Both the position numbers and the translations under genes were made by a program. The notes beneath the pieces were generated by a model that saw nothing but the letters and a program-made list of their open reading frames with translations, searched no databases and was not told where the DNA came from. From NCBI GenBank assembly GCA_046757965.1, contig JBHHZI010000185.1, forward strand, positions 1-5,896: a stretch of DNA of 5,896 nt, in the 5' to 3' direction. The stretch is from JBHHZI01 sp046757965 (GTDB lineage: Bacteria; Acidobacteriota; Polarisedimenticolia; SMYD01). Shown here in pieces: positions 1-5,896 of this stretch (within the stretch, counting starts at the first letter, position 1; the number at the start of each line of letters is the position of its first letter).

Positions 1-1
1 G

Positions 2-982
2 GAACTGGAGACGATCGATCGTGCCATGCTGGTGGCGGATGACGACGGCCGCGTGCAGGCCACCTCGTGGAGGTGGAGTCGTCTGCGGGTAGGGGTCCGT
101 GCGGACAGCGACGCCGCGGCGGTGTGGCTCGGCGGGGCAGCAACGGTGGACGCTCTGGCGCGCACTCATCCGCCGGCGGCGCTGGCCATCATCCTGGACC
201 GGCGCCTGCGAGGGGCGCTGACTCCCCGCGCGGGTCTGCCGGTCTGCACGCCGCAGACGTCCGTCCTGTTCACGGCCGGCAACGGCGGCCTGGTGCTCCA
301 CGAGTTCGCCCACCAGCTCGAGGGCGATCTGGTCTCGCGCGGCTGGTCCCGCTGGGGAGATGCGCTCCAGTCACCGCCGCGGCTGTCGGAGAAGCTGACG
401 CTGTGGGACGACCCAAATCGGGTCGGCCTGCGTGGCTTCTACCCGGTGGACGACGAGGGGCGTCCCGGGGAGCGGCGCCTGCTCGTCCGGCGTGGCCGGG
501 TCGCTGGATATCTGGGGGACCGCCGGCGTGGGACGGGAACGCCCCGCATGAGGCCGGGGCACGGTCGCCGCGCTTCCTGGCGTGAGCCTCCGGCGCCGCG
601 AGCGGCCAACCTGTGCCTGGCTGCCGGTGACGCGGACGCCGGCGCGGTGCGAGACGAGCGTGGCCGGGTTCTGGTGGTTCACGATCTGGAAGGGGGCGGC
701 ACGGACCCCCGGTCGGGTGAGATGACCGTGCGGGTCAATGACGGGGAGTGGGTCGAGGACGGGCGTCTCATCGCGCCGGTGGCCGGTCTCGACCTCGAAG
801 GCAACGTTCTCGATCTCCTCGGCGCGGTGGACCGGCTCTGCTCGGATCGTCGGCCGGACGGCGGCGCGGCGACCTGCCGGCGTCAGGGGAGTGGCGTGCC
901 GATCGGCTTTCTGACGCCGTCGTTTCGCACGCGGGGTCTTGCCGCATTCGGTCGTCTTCCGGCGTCGCGGGAGACCCTGTGA
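2..982 (+). CDS. tldD: TldD-like zinc metallopeptidase, 5' partial
   Basis: The reading frame is open to the left window edge, so the start lies outside; 326 residues are visible and about 130-155 N-terminal residues are probably missing compared with E. coli TldD (about 480). Seen: the zinc-site helix LHEFAHQLEGD at visible residues 99-109, a DDEG strand followed by RRLLVRRGRVAGYLGD, a GHGRRASWREPPAPRAAN stretch matching the family's GNGRR...PMPRMTN signature, GGGTDPRSGEM, and near the C-terminus TCRRQGSGVPIGFLTP, whose cysteine (nt 875-877) aligns with the family's third zinc ligand. Known: TldD is the catalytic, metal-bearing subunit of the cytosolic TldD/TldE protease, which degrades unfolded peptides and trims leaders such as that of microcin B17. 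Odd: the metal motif is HExxH, one residue shorter than the family's HExxxH. The downstream gene is the likely partner subunit, coupled by a 4-base overlap. The family call is firm; activity and substrate are inferred. Confidence 0.9.
   Translation, partial: ELETIDRAMLVADDDGRVQATSWRWSRLRVGVRADSDAAAVWLGGAATVDALARTHPPAALAIILDRRLRGALTPRAGLPVCTPQTSVLFTAGNGGLVLHEFAHQLEGDLVSRGWSRWGDALQSPPRLSEKLTLWDDPNRVGLRGFYPVDDEGRPGERRLLVRRGRVAGYLGDRRRGTGTPRMRPGHGRRASWREPPAPRAANLCLAAGDADAGAVRDERGRVLVVHDLEGGGTDPRSGEMTVRVNDGEWVEDGRLIAPVAGLDLEGNVLDLLGAVDRLCSDRRPDGGAATCRRQGSGVPIGFLTPSFRTRGLAAFGRLPASRETL
969..973 (+). promoter_or_regulatory. Ribosome binding site for the TldE-like gene
   Basis: GGGAG lies 5 bases before the GTG at 979-981. 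It supports that codon as the start of the second protease gene, in preference to the ATG at 748 in the same frame, which lies deep inside the TldD-like gene. The GTG shares its last two bases with the upstream TGA (GTGA), a typical coupling arrangement. Confidence 0.6.
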
Positions 983-2298
983 TCTCCACGGCAGCGCTGC
1001 GCAGCGCGGTGGATGCGGCGCGGACGGCTGGTGCCGCGGCGGCCGATGCCTATCACCGCCTGTCCCGGACACGGTTCGTGGTCAAGGAACCGGACGGCCG
1101 GCTGACGCACGGCACGCGCCTGCAGGAAGGTCTGGCGGTCCGGGCCTGGCCGGATGCGGGCGCAGAGGGCGCCTGTGGTTTTGCGGCGGGGAGCGGTGAG
1201 AGCGAGACCGTGGCGGTTGCCCTCGGGGAGCGGGCGGCGGCCGCGGCACGGGGTCTGTCGCCGGTGGATGCTCCGCAGCCGGGCAGCACCGGTGAGGCGG
1301 TCGCCGGGACAGTACCGTCACCGCCCACCGTTGCCGATTTCGACGCGGCGGTGCTGCGCGCCACGCCCGCCGAGATGACGCGACTTCTGGGCCGGTTCGA
1401 GGCGGCGTGTGGGGCGGTCCGGCGACCCGGACTGCTGTGGGCCCTGGGAGTCGAACTCCACCTGGCCGTGATCGAGTCGCGCCTGGTCCGGGCCGACGGC
1501 GAGCTGCTGACCCGGCGCGCGTCCCTGGCGTCGGCGCAGGTGCGGTTCCCCAGCGCCTTCGGCCTGGGCCGGCTGGAGATCGTCACGCGGCGTCTGGCGG
1601 CGCTCGACTCCACCCTGCTGGCGCGCATGCTCGCGCCCTATCCTGTCGCGGCGAGTGTTCTGCCCCGGGTGTGGGTCGATCCGGCCGGCACGACCGGCTC
1701 GCCGCTCACCCTGGCCCTGGCGCCGCCCGCCACGGCCGCGGTGGCGGTGGTCGTCGCCCGGCAGGCGGCCCGCCGGGGCGCGCCGCTGCACTGGGCCGCG
1801 CCGGCGACGCTGACCGACGAGCCATTGATCGACTGGGGGCCGGGGTCGGTGCCGTGGGATGCGGCAGGTCGGCCCGTGGCGAGTGTGCGGCTGGCCGGGC
1901 CGGCCGGGGAGAGCCCGGCGACCGGTGGCGCCGGGGCGCCGGCAGGACCGGGTCGCTTGCGGCTCCCGATGATGCGAACGTCGGTGCGCGAACGGCCCGT
2001 GGGTGTGCCCACCAACCTGGTCCTGGCAGATCTGCCGGCCGATGGCGGCGGGACCGGCGGCCGGCGGCTGCATCTCCTGGAGATGATCGCGGCCCGGGAC
2101 GAGGGGTGGCTCGCCCGGGGCGTTCTGCAGGAGGAAAACGGCGATCGGAGCGCGGTGCTGGTGCGTCTGGCAGGTCAGGTCGGAGATCTGTTTCGCGGCG
2201 ATCTCCGGGCCGGGTCACTGCGTGCCTGCTTCGCGGCCGGAGCGTTTGTCTCCGCGCCGGAACTCGTGCTTCCGGCCGCCGCCATTGTGGAGCGCTGA
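979..2298 (+). CDS. Divergent TldE/PmbA-like protein, probable non-catalytic protease partner
   Basis: This 439-residue protein (TldE/PmbA is usually about 450) starts at GTG 979, overlapping the TldD-like stop by 4 bases with GGGAG upstream. The N-terminal region follows the family pattern: a helix rich in Ala, then RTRFVVKEPDGRLTHGTR (residues 30-47) and the GLAVRAW...GACGFAAG strand (51-71), followed by an Ala-rich helix. The C-terminal part has a PWDAAGRPVASVRLAG segment (292-307) resembling the family's FDDEG.PT....L hairpin, a PTNLVLADLP strand (344-353), and a short final strand block ending in APELVLPAAAIVER. There is no HExxxH or HExxH and no zinc-ligand Cys motif, as in known TldE subunits, which lack metal. 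Inference: it forms a heteromer with the upstream protein and shapes the peptide channel. Sequence similarity to classical PmbA is low, and residues 308-327 are a Gly/Ala/Pro-rich, probably disordered insert. Assignment rests on both weak motif matches and the gene pairing. Confidence 0.75.
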   Translation: MISTAALRSAVDAARTAGAAAADAYHRLSRTRFVVKEPDGRLTHGTRLQEGLAVRAWPDAGAEGACGFAAGSGESETVAVALGERAAAAARGLSPVDAPQPGSTGEAVAGTVPSPPTVADFDAAVLRATPAEMTRLLGRFEAACGAVRRPGLLWALGVELHLAVIESRLVRADGELLTRRASLASAQVRFPSAFGLGRLEIVTRRLAALDSTLLARMLAPYPVAASVLPRVWVDPAGTTGSPLTLALAPPATAAVAVVVARQAARRGAPLHWAAPATLTDEPLIDWGPGSVPWDAAGRPVASVRLAGPAGESPATGGAGAPAGPGRLRLPMMRTSVRERPVGVPTNLVLADLPADGGGTGGRRLHLLEMIAARDEGWLARGVLQEENGDRSAVLVRLAGQVGDLFRGDLRAGSLRACFAAGAFVSAPELVLPAAAIVER

Positions 2299-2302
2299 CC
2301 TC

Positions 2303-2320
2303 TCCGGGCCGCGGGCCGGA
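2303..2320. terminator. Small GC-rich inverted repeat between convergent genes (weak terminator candidate)
   Basis: The 22-base spacer between the two convergent stops contains TCCGG (2303-2307) and CCGGA (2316-2320) around an 8-base GC-rich loop. Two further C-G pairs inside the loop are possible. No T-run follows on either strand, so this is at best a pausing or factor-dependent site, and chance is likely in DNA this GC-rich. Confidence 0.2.
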
Positions 2321-3097
2321 TCAGGTCCCATGGTCCGGCTCCCGCCGGAGGGTCATCCAGCGCAACCACAGAAACGGCCGCACGCTGCGGATGCTCAGGA
2401 ACGGCGTGCGTGCCACCAGCGGGGCGACGAGCGATTCGTACTCGGCAGCGGCAAAGCCGTGATCTCGAAACGCGCGACGCAGAAGCCAGACCGGCGGCAG
2501 GATCGACAGCCACCGCCGGAGTCCGGCGCGTACGGCCAGCAGTGTGAAGTCCGGGTCCGGCTCGAGGATCCAGAGCGCGCCGCCGGGCACCAGCACACGG
2601 TACAGCTCGACGAGCGATGCCTGTGGCTCCTCCCAGTGATGAAAAGACAGGGTCGACACGGCGAGCCGCACGCAGGCATCCCGCAGCGGCAAGGCCTCGC
2701 CGTCGCCGATACCCAGGATCGGCTGGCTGTCTGCGGGCGGGAACGACGCACCGCCGTGCGGTCCGTCCATCCCGGCGTTACCGGGACGCCGGCCACGGCG
2801 CAGGTGCCGGTGGGCCACTGCGGCCATGTGGGGTGAGGCGTCCAGCCCCAGGATGGTGAGAGCCGGGTTCTTCGCGGCGACACGCGCCACCAGCGCGCCG
2901 GTGCCGGATCCCAGGTCGAGCAGATCGAGGGCCGGCCGCGCCCGGCCGGGCGGCTCGCCGGCGGTCCGGGCGAGGTGGTCGGCGATCCAGGTGGCCAGCT
3001 CGTCATGGAACGGCCAGAGACCGGCATCGCCCAGCTTGCCGTAGAGCCGTGCCCCGACGGGACCGAACCGTTCATCCGGCAGATGCTTGATGTTCAT
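2321..3097 (-). CDS. Class I SAM-dependent methyltransferase (Methyltransf_11-like)
   Basis: This 258-residue protein has the Rossmann methyltransferase signatures in order: motif I LDLGSGTG (60-67) for SAM binding, an acidic strand end LGLDAS (83-88, Asp86 for the ribose hydroxyls), GDGEALPLRD (131-140), STLSFHHWEEP (148-158), and PGGALWILEP (171-180) after the Leu-rich helix. These are typical of small-molecule or UbiE-like methyltransferases. The acceptor cannot be read from sequence. A Gly/Pro/Arg-rich stretch at 101-126 between the second and third motifs looks like an extra loop, and the C-terminal 60 residues are rich in Trp, Leu and Arg. The ATG (3097-3095) overlaps the TGA of the AmgK-like kinase gene by 4 bases (ATGA), preceded by only a weak GGA. 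It is the last gene of the minus-strand run, so it is probably co-expressed with the sugar kinase and nucleotidyltransferase. Whether it acts in the same pathway is unknown. Confidence 0.88.
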   Translation of the reverse strand: MNIKHLPDERFGPVGARLYGKLGDAGLWPFHDELATWIADHLARTAGEPPGRARPALDLLDLGSGTGALVARVAAKNPALTILGLDASPHMAAVAHRHLRRGRRPGNAGMDGPHGGASFPPADSQPILGIGDGEALPLRDACVRLAVSTLSFHHWEEPQASLVELYRVLVPGGALWILEPDPDFTLLAVRAGLRRWLSILPPVWLLRRAFRDHGFAAAEYESLVAPLVARTPFLSIRSVRPFLWLRWMTLRREPDHGT

Positions 3098-4215
3098 CGA
3101 TCCGTTCGCCGCGGTGGCGGGGCGAGACGCGCAAAGATCGGGGCCAGCGCCGCGAGCAGCGGGGCCAGCTCGGGACAGCGCTGCAGCGATTCCCGGGCGC
3201 GGGTCAGGGCGGGTGGCAGGTACTTCAGGTAGGTGTCTCGCCCATGGATGGTCTTCTGCGCCGCGAACGTGCCGGCCGCCTTCAGGAGCCGTTGCACGGC
3301 CATGCGGTCGCAGCGGGCCTGCAGCGAATCGAGGGATTCGATGCTCCCCGTGAGGGCCAGATAGCGGGCGAGCCCGCGGGACATGCGATGCCGGGCGATC
3401 CGCACGTACGGGTCGGCCAGCAGCGACACCAGGTCGTACGTGTCCGGGCCGAGACGCGCGTCCTGGTGATCGAGGATGGTCAGCTGTCCCGCTTCATCCA
3501 CCATCAGGTTGCGGGAATGCAGGTCCCGGTGGCACAGGACGCGTGGCTCGCGGTCCAGAACGGCACAGAGCACCTCGCAGGCCGCCTCGACCTGCCGCAC
3601 ACCGTCGACGGAGATCGCCGACTGATGCAACCCGACGAGCAGGTGCTCGACGAAGAACGCCAGCTCCCTCCGGAAGAGGTCGGCGTCCAGGGCGGTGCGA
3701 CCGGCGTGCATGGCCCGGGTCACACGCGGCGTGCCGTCATGCTGGAGTGTGACGATGAACCCGATGGCCGAATCGTAGGCCCGGTCGATCTCCGTCTCGT
3801 CCGGCACGGCACGCAGCGGGCGGCCCGGCGTTGCCGGCGCCGGTTGTCCCTGCACCAGATCCTGCAGCAGCCGGTGGCCGGCGTCCTCCTGCGCGATGAT
3901 GCCCGACGCCGGTTCCATGTCCAGGATCGCCGGCACCGGCAGGCCGAGGGCGTCAAACAGCCGGGTGGTCTCGATGAACGGCAGCGACTCCGCATCGAAT
4001 CCGGCCTGGAGCGACAGGATGACGCTGCCCGGTGACGCGATCTCGGCGGTGACGCCCGGCCCGGGGCGGTCCGGAGCATGCGCCGGCAAGCTCACGCGAA
4101 AGTAGCGCCGGGTCGACGCGTCCCCGGGAAGCGGAGTGACACCGGCACCCGGGAAGCGGGCCGCGACGAATCGAGACACGGCGCCGGGCAGGGGCGTGGC
4201 CTCAGAAGGAGGCAT
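3094..4215 (-). CDS. amgK: AmgK-like sugar anomeric kinase (aminoglycoside phosphotransferase fold)
   Basis: This 373-residue protein has an N-lobe LPGDASTRRYFRV (29-41), resembling the family's 'gDAS.RrYfRv' nucleotide loop, then LPFIETTRLFDALGLPVP (78-95). The catalytic loop is LCHRDLHSRNLM (227-238: Asp231, Asn236), followed by the metal-binding LDHQDARLGPDTYDLVSLL (248-266). A QRLLKAAGTFA helix and a YLKYLPPAL stretch (329-337) are also typical. This pattern matches the COG3178 kinases. Characterised Pseudomonas AmgK phosphorylates MurNAc/GlcNAc at the anomeric carbon with ATP, feeding MurU for UDP-MurNAc salvage. The start is the ATG at 4215-4213, overlapping the nucleotidyltransferase end by 14 bases, with a weak GGA 7 bases upstream. 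The same frame is open to an ATG at 4296, but that would add 27 unrelated residues deep inside the neighbour. The protein is longer than Pseudomonas AmgK (about 340), partly through a Pro-rich insert at 122-140. The kinase family is firm; the sugar specificity is inferred. Confidence 0.82.
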   Translation of the reverse strand: MPPSEATPLPGAVSRFVAARFPGAGVTPLPGDASTRRYFRVSLPAHAPDRPGPGVTAEIASPGSVILSLQAGFDAESLPFIETTRLFDALGLPVPAILDMEPASGIIAQEDAGHRLLQDLVQGQPAPATPGRPLRAVPDETEIDRAYDSAIGFIVTLQHDGTPRVTRAMHAGRTALDADLFRRELAFFVEHLLVGLHQSAISVDGVRQVEAACEVLCAVLDREPRVLCHRDLHSRNLMVDEAGQLTILDHQDARLGPDTYDLVSLLADPYVRIARHRMSRGLARYLALTGSIESLDSLQARCDRMAVQRLLKAAGTFAAQKTIHGRDTYLKYLPPALTRARESLQRCPELAPLLAALAPIFARLAPPPRRTDR

Positions 4216-5248
4216 GCCAGAGTCCGTCGCGCAGCGCGACGCTGCGGCGGGTGGGGGGAATCTCCGCGTCGGGATGCCCGCCGTCGACGACCACACGTTC
4301 CAGGGAAAGACCCGCCGGGATGTCGGTTCCGGGTCCGACGATCACCTGCCGGAGCCGACTCTGTTCACCGATCGATGCTCCGTCCATCACGACACTGGCC
4401 TCGATGCGGGTGCCGGCCTGCACGCGCACGTGTTTGCCCAGGATCGCGTCGGGCTCCAGTCTGGCCCCGGAGGCGATCCGGCATCCCGCTCCGAGCACGG
4501 GACCGTCCGGTCGCACCGCCCGGTGGGCTGCGAGGTAGCGTTCCGGTGTGCCAACCTCGTGCCAGTCGCCGGTGCTGACGTGGACCGCAGGGTGGTCCCC
4601 GGCGGCGATCATCGGCCGGTAGAGGTCGGGAACGAACTCCGAGCGACCGTCCGGCAGATGATCGAGGACCTCCGGCTCGAGCAGATGAATCCCCGTGAAG
4701 ATGCCCGCACCGGAGCAGCTCCCTGACGGAGCGTCGTCACGCCCGAAGCCGCGCAGGATCTTCCCGTCATGCCACACGGCCGTGTAGCCGCTGTTTGCCG
4801 GCGCCGGGCGGAGCACCAGGGTGGCTGCCCGTCCGGCGCGCCTGTGGGTCTCGATGGCGGCGGCGAGATCGATGTCACTGACGACATCGGAGTTCACGCA
4901 CAGGAACGTTCCAGAGCCCTTGAAGTGGTCCGCGGCGGCCCGCACCCCTCCGGAGGTGCCGAGGATCGCCGGTTCCCGGCTGATGTGCACCGTGACGTCG
5001 CCGAGACGCAGATCTTCGCCGGCGCGATGCCCGCGCAACCCGCCGGCGGCATCCCGCAAGAGGGACAGGATCGAGGCCGGCCGGTGGTGCAGGTTGACGA
5101 CGATCTCGTCCACTCCCGCTTTCGACAGGTAGTCGATCTGACGCAGGAGCAACGGCCGGTTCATGAACGGCAGGACCGGCTTGGCCCGGAAGAAGGTGAT
5201 CGGCACCATACGACCCCCGAAGCCGGCCGCCAGGAGCATCGCCTTCAA
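4202..5248 (-). CDS. MurU-like sugar-1-phosphate nucleotidyltransferase with C-terminal left-handed beta-helix
   Basis: The 348-residue protein opens with MKAMLLAAGFGGRMVPIT (1-18), the NTP-binding loop of nucleotidyltransferases, followed by AKPVLPFMNRPLL (22-34) with the conserved Lys. EPAILGTSGGVR (92-103), the metal-site NSD (119-121), TGIHLLEPEVLDHLP (185-199) and GDWHEVGTPERYL (227-239) complete the catalytic domain. Residues about 247-321 show hexapeptide-like periodicity (VLGAGCRIASGARLEPDAIL and on to SVVMDGASIGEQSRL), indicating a left-handed beta-helix as in GDP-mannose or glucose-1-P pyrophosphorylases. Pseudomonas MurU is a single domain of about 225 residues, so this is a longer architecture. 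Expected reaction: sugar-1-P + NTP to NDP-sugar + PPi, in the cytosol. The start is TTG (5248-5246), supported by GGAGG 10 bases upstream and the family-typical MKAM N-terminus. It overlaps the CYTH gene stop by 4 bases (TTGA). The adjacent AmgK-like kinase would supply the sugar-1-P. Which sugar and nucleotide are used is not determinable here. Confidence 0.85.
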   Translation of the reverse strand: MKAMLLAAGFGGRMVPITFFRAKPVLPFMNRPLLLRQIDYLSKAGVDEIVVNLHHRPASILSLLRDAAGGLRGHRAGEDLRLGDVTVHISREPAILGTSGGVRAAADHFKGSGTFLCVNSDVVSDIDLAAAIETHRRAGRAATLVLRPAPANSGYTAVWHDGKILRGFGRDDAPSGSCSGAGIFTGIHLLEPEVLDHLPDGRSEFVPDLYRPMIAAGDHPAVHVSTGDWHEVGTPERYLAAHRAVRPDGPVLGAGCRIASGARLEPDAILGKHVRVQAGTRIEASVVMDGASIGEQSRLRQVIVGPGTDIPAGLSLERVVVDGGHPDAEIPPTRRSVALRDGLWHASF

Positions 5249-5820
5249 TGCCGCGAGGCCTCCGGGAAGATCATCTCCGCCGGTTCATCCGTTCCGCCGC
5301 GGCCGACAAGATGGCTCGCCTGCAGATCCCGGTACGAGAGGTTGATGTACGCGTCGCGTGTATAACCGAGGCGGCGCGCAAAGGTATCGATGTCGTCGCG
5401 GCTGCCTTCGAGTTCGATGTAGGTGCCGATGGGCACCTCGTCGAGTGTGACCAGCAGGTCGCCGGCCCGGTAGGCGGTCCGGAACTTCTGATAACGGTAG
5501 GCCACCACCAGCCCGATGGCGCCGAGCAGTTCGCGCACGGGCCCGGGGTCATCCAGGCCGGTCTCGACCTCCCGGCGCACCTTGTAGATCCCGGTGTCGC
5601 CGGCCGGTTGCTTGAGAGTCAGGAGCGCGCGTCCGGCCCCGGTGCGCAACCTCACCATGGTCCGGGCGGCCTCGAGGCGGCCGTCCGGAAAGTCGAAGAC
5701 GACATTTTCCTCGAAGGCGCGCGCCTGGGCCTCCGTGGCACCGGCCTCGACGATCCGCCGTGCCGCCGCATCCCGGTCATCGACGGGCAGCTTCACCTCG
5801 ATCTCGAGTGGTCCGGTCAA
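5245..5820 (-). CDS. CYTH domain protein (class IV adenylate cyclase / thiamine triphosphatase-like)
   Basis: This 191-residue protein fits a single CYTH domain. It opens with LEIEVKLPV (5-13), containing the signature ExExK (Glu6, Glu8, Lys10). It continues with the expected charged strands of the triphosphate tunnel: MVRLRT (55-60), LLTLKQP (66-72), VRREVETG (81-88), YQKFRTAY (110-117), VTLDEVP (124-130) and YIELEG (134-139). The family binds triphosphates with divalent metal and includes CyaB-type adenylate cyclases, thiamine triphosphatases and inorganic triphosphatases; which of these activities applies cannot be told. The start is TTG (5820-5818): an in-frame TGA lies two codons upstream and no ATG occurs before the motif. 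It follows the preceding gene's stop after 7 bases and lacks a clear Shine-Dalgarno sequence, so it may depend on coupled translation. Its stop overlaps the nucleotidyltransferase start by 4 bases. The domain call is firm; the role next to sugar activation genes is unknown. Confidence 0.87.
   Translation of the reverse strand: MTGPLEIEVKLPVDDRDAAARRIVEAGATEAQARAFEENVVFDFPDGRLEAARTMVRLRTGAGRALLTLKQPAGDTGIYKVRREVETGLDDPGPVRELLGAIGLVVAYRYQKFRTAYRAGDLLVTLDEVPIGTYIELEGSRDDIDTFARRLGYTRDAYINLSYRDLQASHLVGRGGTDEPAEMIFPEASRH
5259..5263 (-). promoter_or_regulatory. Ribosome binding site deciding the TTG start of the nucleotidyltransferase gene
   Basis: Read on the minus strand, GGAGG sits 10 bases before the TTG at 5248-5246 and 19 bases before the next in-frame ATG (codon 4). 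Together with the conserved MKAM N-terminus, this favours the TTG. The site lies within the last codons of the CYTH gene, consistent with coupled translation. Confidence 0.5.
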
Positions 5821-5827
5821 GCGTCAA

Positions 5828-5896
5828 TCATTCGGGAGCGCAGCGGCGCGCGATCTCATCGAGGCGCCCGGCCAGAAACGCATCGGAAACCAGCGC
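5828..5896 (-). CDS. C-terminal end of an unidentified upstream gene, 5' partial
   Basis: Read on the minus strand, a frame enters from the right window edge and gives 22 residues (ALVSDAFLAG followed by RLDEIARRCAPE) before TGA at 5830-5828. The GC-rich third positions, the helical Ala/Leu/Arg composition and the 7-base spacing to the CYTH gene suggest a genuine coding tail and the preceding member of the same operon. It is too short to assign to a family. Confidence 0.5.
   Translation of the reverse strand, partial: ALVSDAFLAGRLDEIARRCAPE

Noticed and set aside
748..978. N-terminal extension of the TldE-like frame back to an ATG at 748
   Set aside because: The 77 extra residues are Arg/Gly/Ser-rich low-complexity sequence and lie wholly within the TldD-like gene. 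The GTG at 979 has a good ribosome binding site, a GTGA overlap and the correct family N-terminus.
371..1072. Minus-strand open frame opposite the TldD-like gene
   Set aside because: It is an Arg/Pro-rich product without motifs, antisense to well-conserved TldD signatures.
1407..2462. 351-residue open frame overlapping the TldE-like gene in another plus frame
   Set aside because: Its composition is Arg/Gly/Ala/Pro-rich with no domain, and it runs past the convergent junction into the methyltransferase. The TldE-like frame explains the region better.
3244..4035. Long open frame on the plus strand opposite the AmgK-like gene
   Set aside because: It is antisense to a kinase with clear catalytic motifs. 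Its product is Arg/Gln/His-rich with no recognisable domain, which is typical of a mirror frame in GC-rich DNA.
4216..4296. Extension of the AmgK-like frame to an ATG at 4296
   Set aside because: The extra 27 residues do not resemble the family and would increase the overlap with the nucleotidyltransferase gene to 95 bases. The ATG at 4215 gives a normal N-terminus.
5815..5830. Two TTGAC sequences on the minus strand before and at the CYTH start, resembling a -35 box
   Set aside because: No suitable -10 element lies at the right distance, one copy is the start codon region itself, and the 7-base gap to the previous gene argues for co-transcription.

Overview
The window is very GC-rich bacterial DNA (roughly 70% G+C by eye, with GC-rich third codon positions). 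It is almost entirely coding and has no RNA gene, mobile element or CRISPR array that I can see. The proteins resemble families found across Proteobacteria, Acidobacteria and similar GC-rich soil or environmental phyla. No marker fixes the phylum. Two of the start codons are TTG and one is GTG.

Left part (1-2298, plus strand): two translationally coupled genes of the TldD/PmbA (TldE) peptidase family. The first is cut by the left window edge. It carries the zinc-site helix, the C-terminal cysteine motif and the other TldD signatures, but its metal helix reads HEFAH (HExxH) rather than the family's usual HExxxH. The second begins at a GTG overlapping the first gene's stop by 4 bases. It is a divergent TldE/PmbA-like partner with no metal motif, as expected for the non-catalytic subunit. 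Together they look like a heteromeric peptide-cleaving metalloprotease. No substrate peptide is visible nearby.

Right part (2321-5896, minus strand, transcribed right to left): a tightly packed operon-like run. In order it contains the last 22 codons of an unidentified gene, a CYTH-domain protein (class IV adenylate cyclase/ThTPase-like), a MurU-like sugar-1-phosphate nucleotidyltransferase with an added C-terminal left-handed beta-helix, an AmgK-like sugar anomeric kinase, and a class I SAM methyltransferase. Junctions are a 7-base gap, a 4-base TTGA overlap, a 14-base overlap and a 4-base ATGA overlap. The kinase and nucleotidyltransferase are the two consecutive steps (sugar to sugar-1-P to NDP-sugar) of the AmgK/MurU cell-wall sugar salvage route known from Pseudomonas, so the operon may make an activated amino sugar or related NDP-sugar. 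The CYTH protein and methyltransferase have no assigned place in that route.

The two blocks converge on a 22-base spacer (2299-2320) holding only a small GC-rich inverted repeat. No obvious promoter is visible for either block, and both probably start outside the window. The points most worth a second look are the shortened zinc motif in the TldD-like protein and the CYTH / MurU-LbH / AmgK / methyltransferase gene set.
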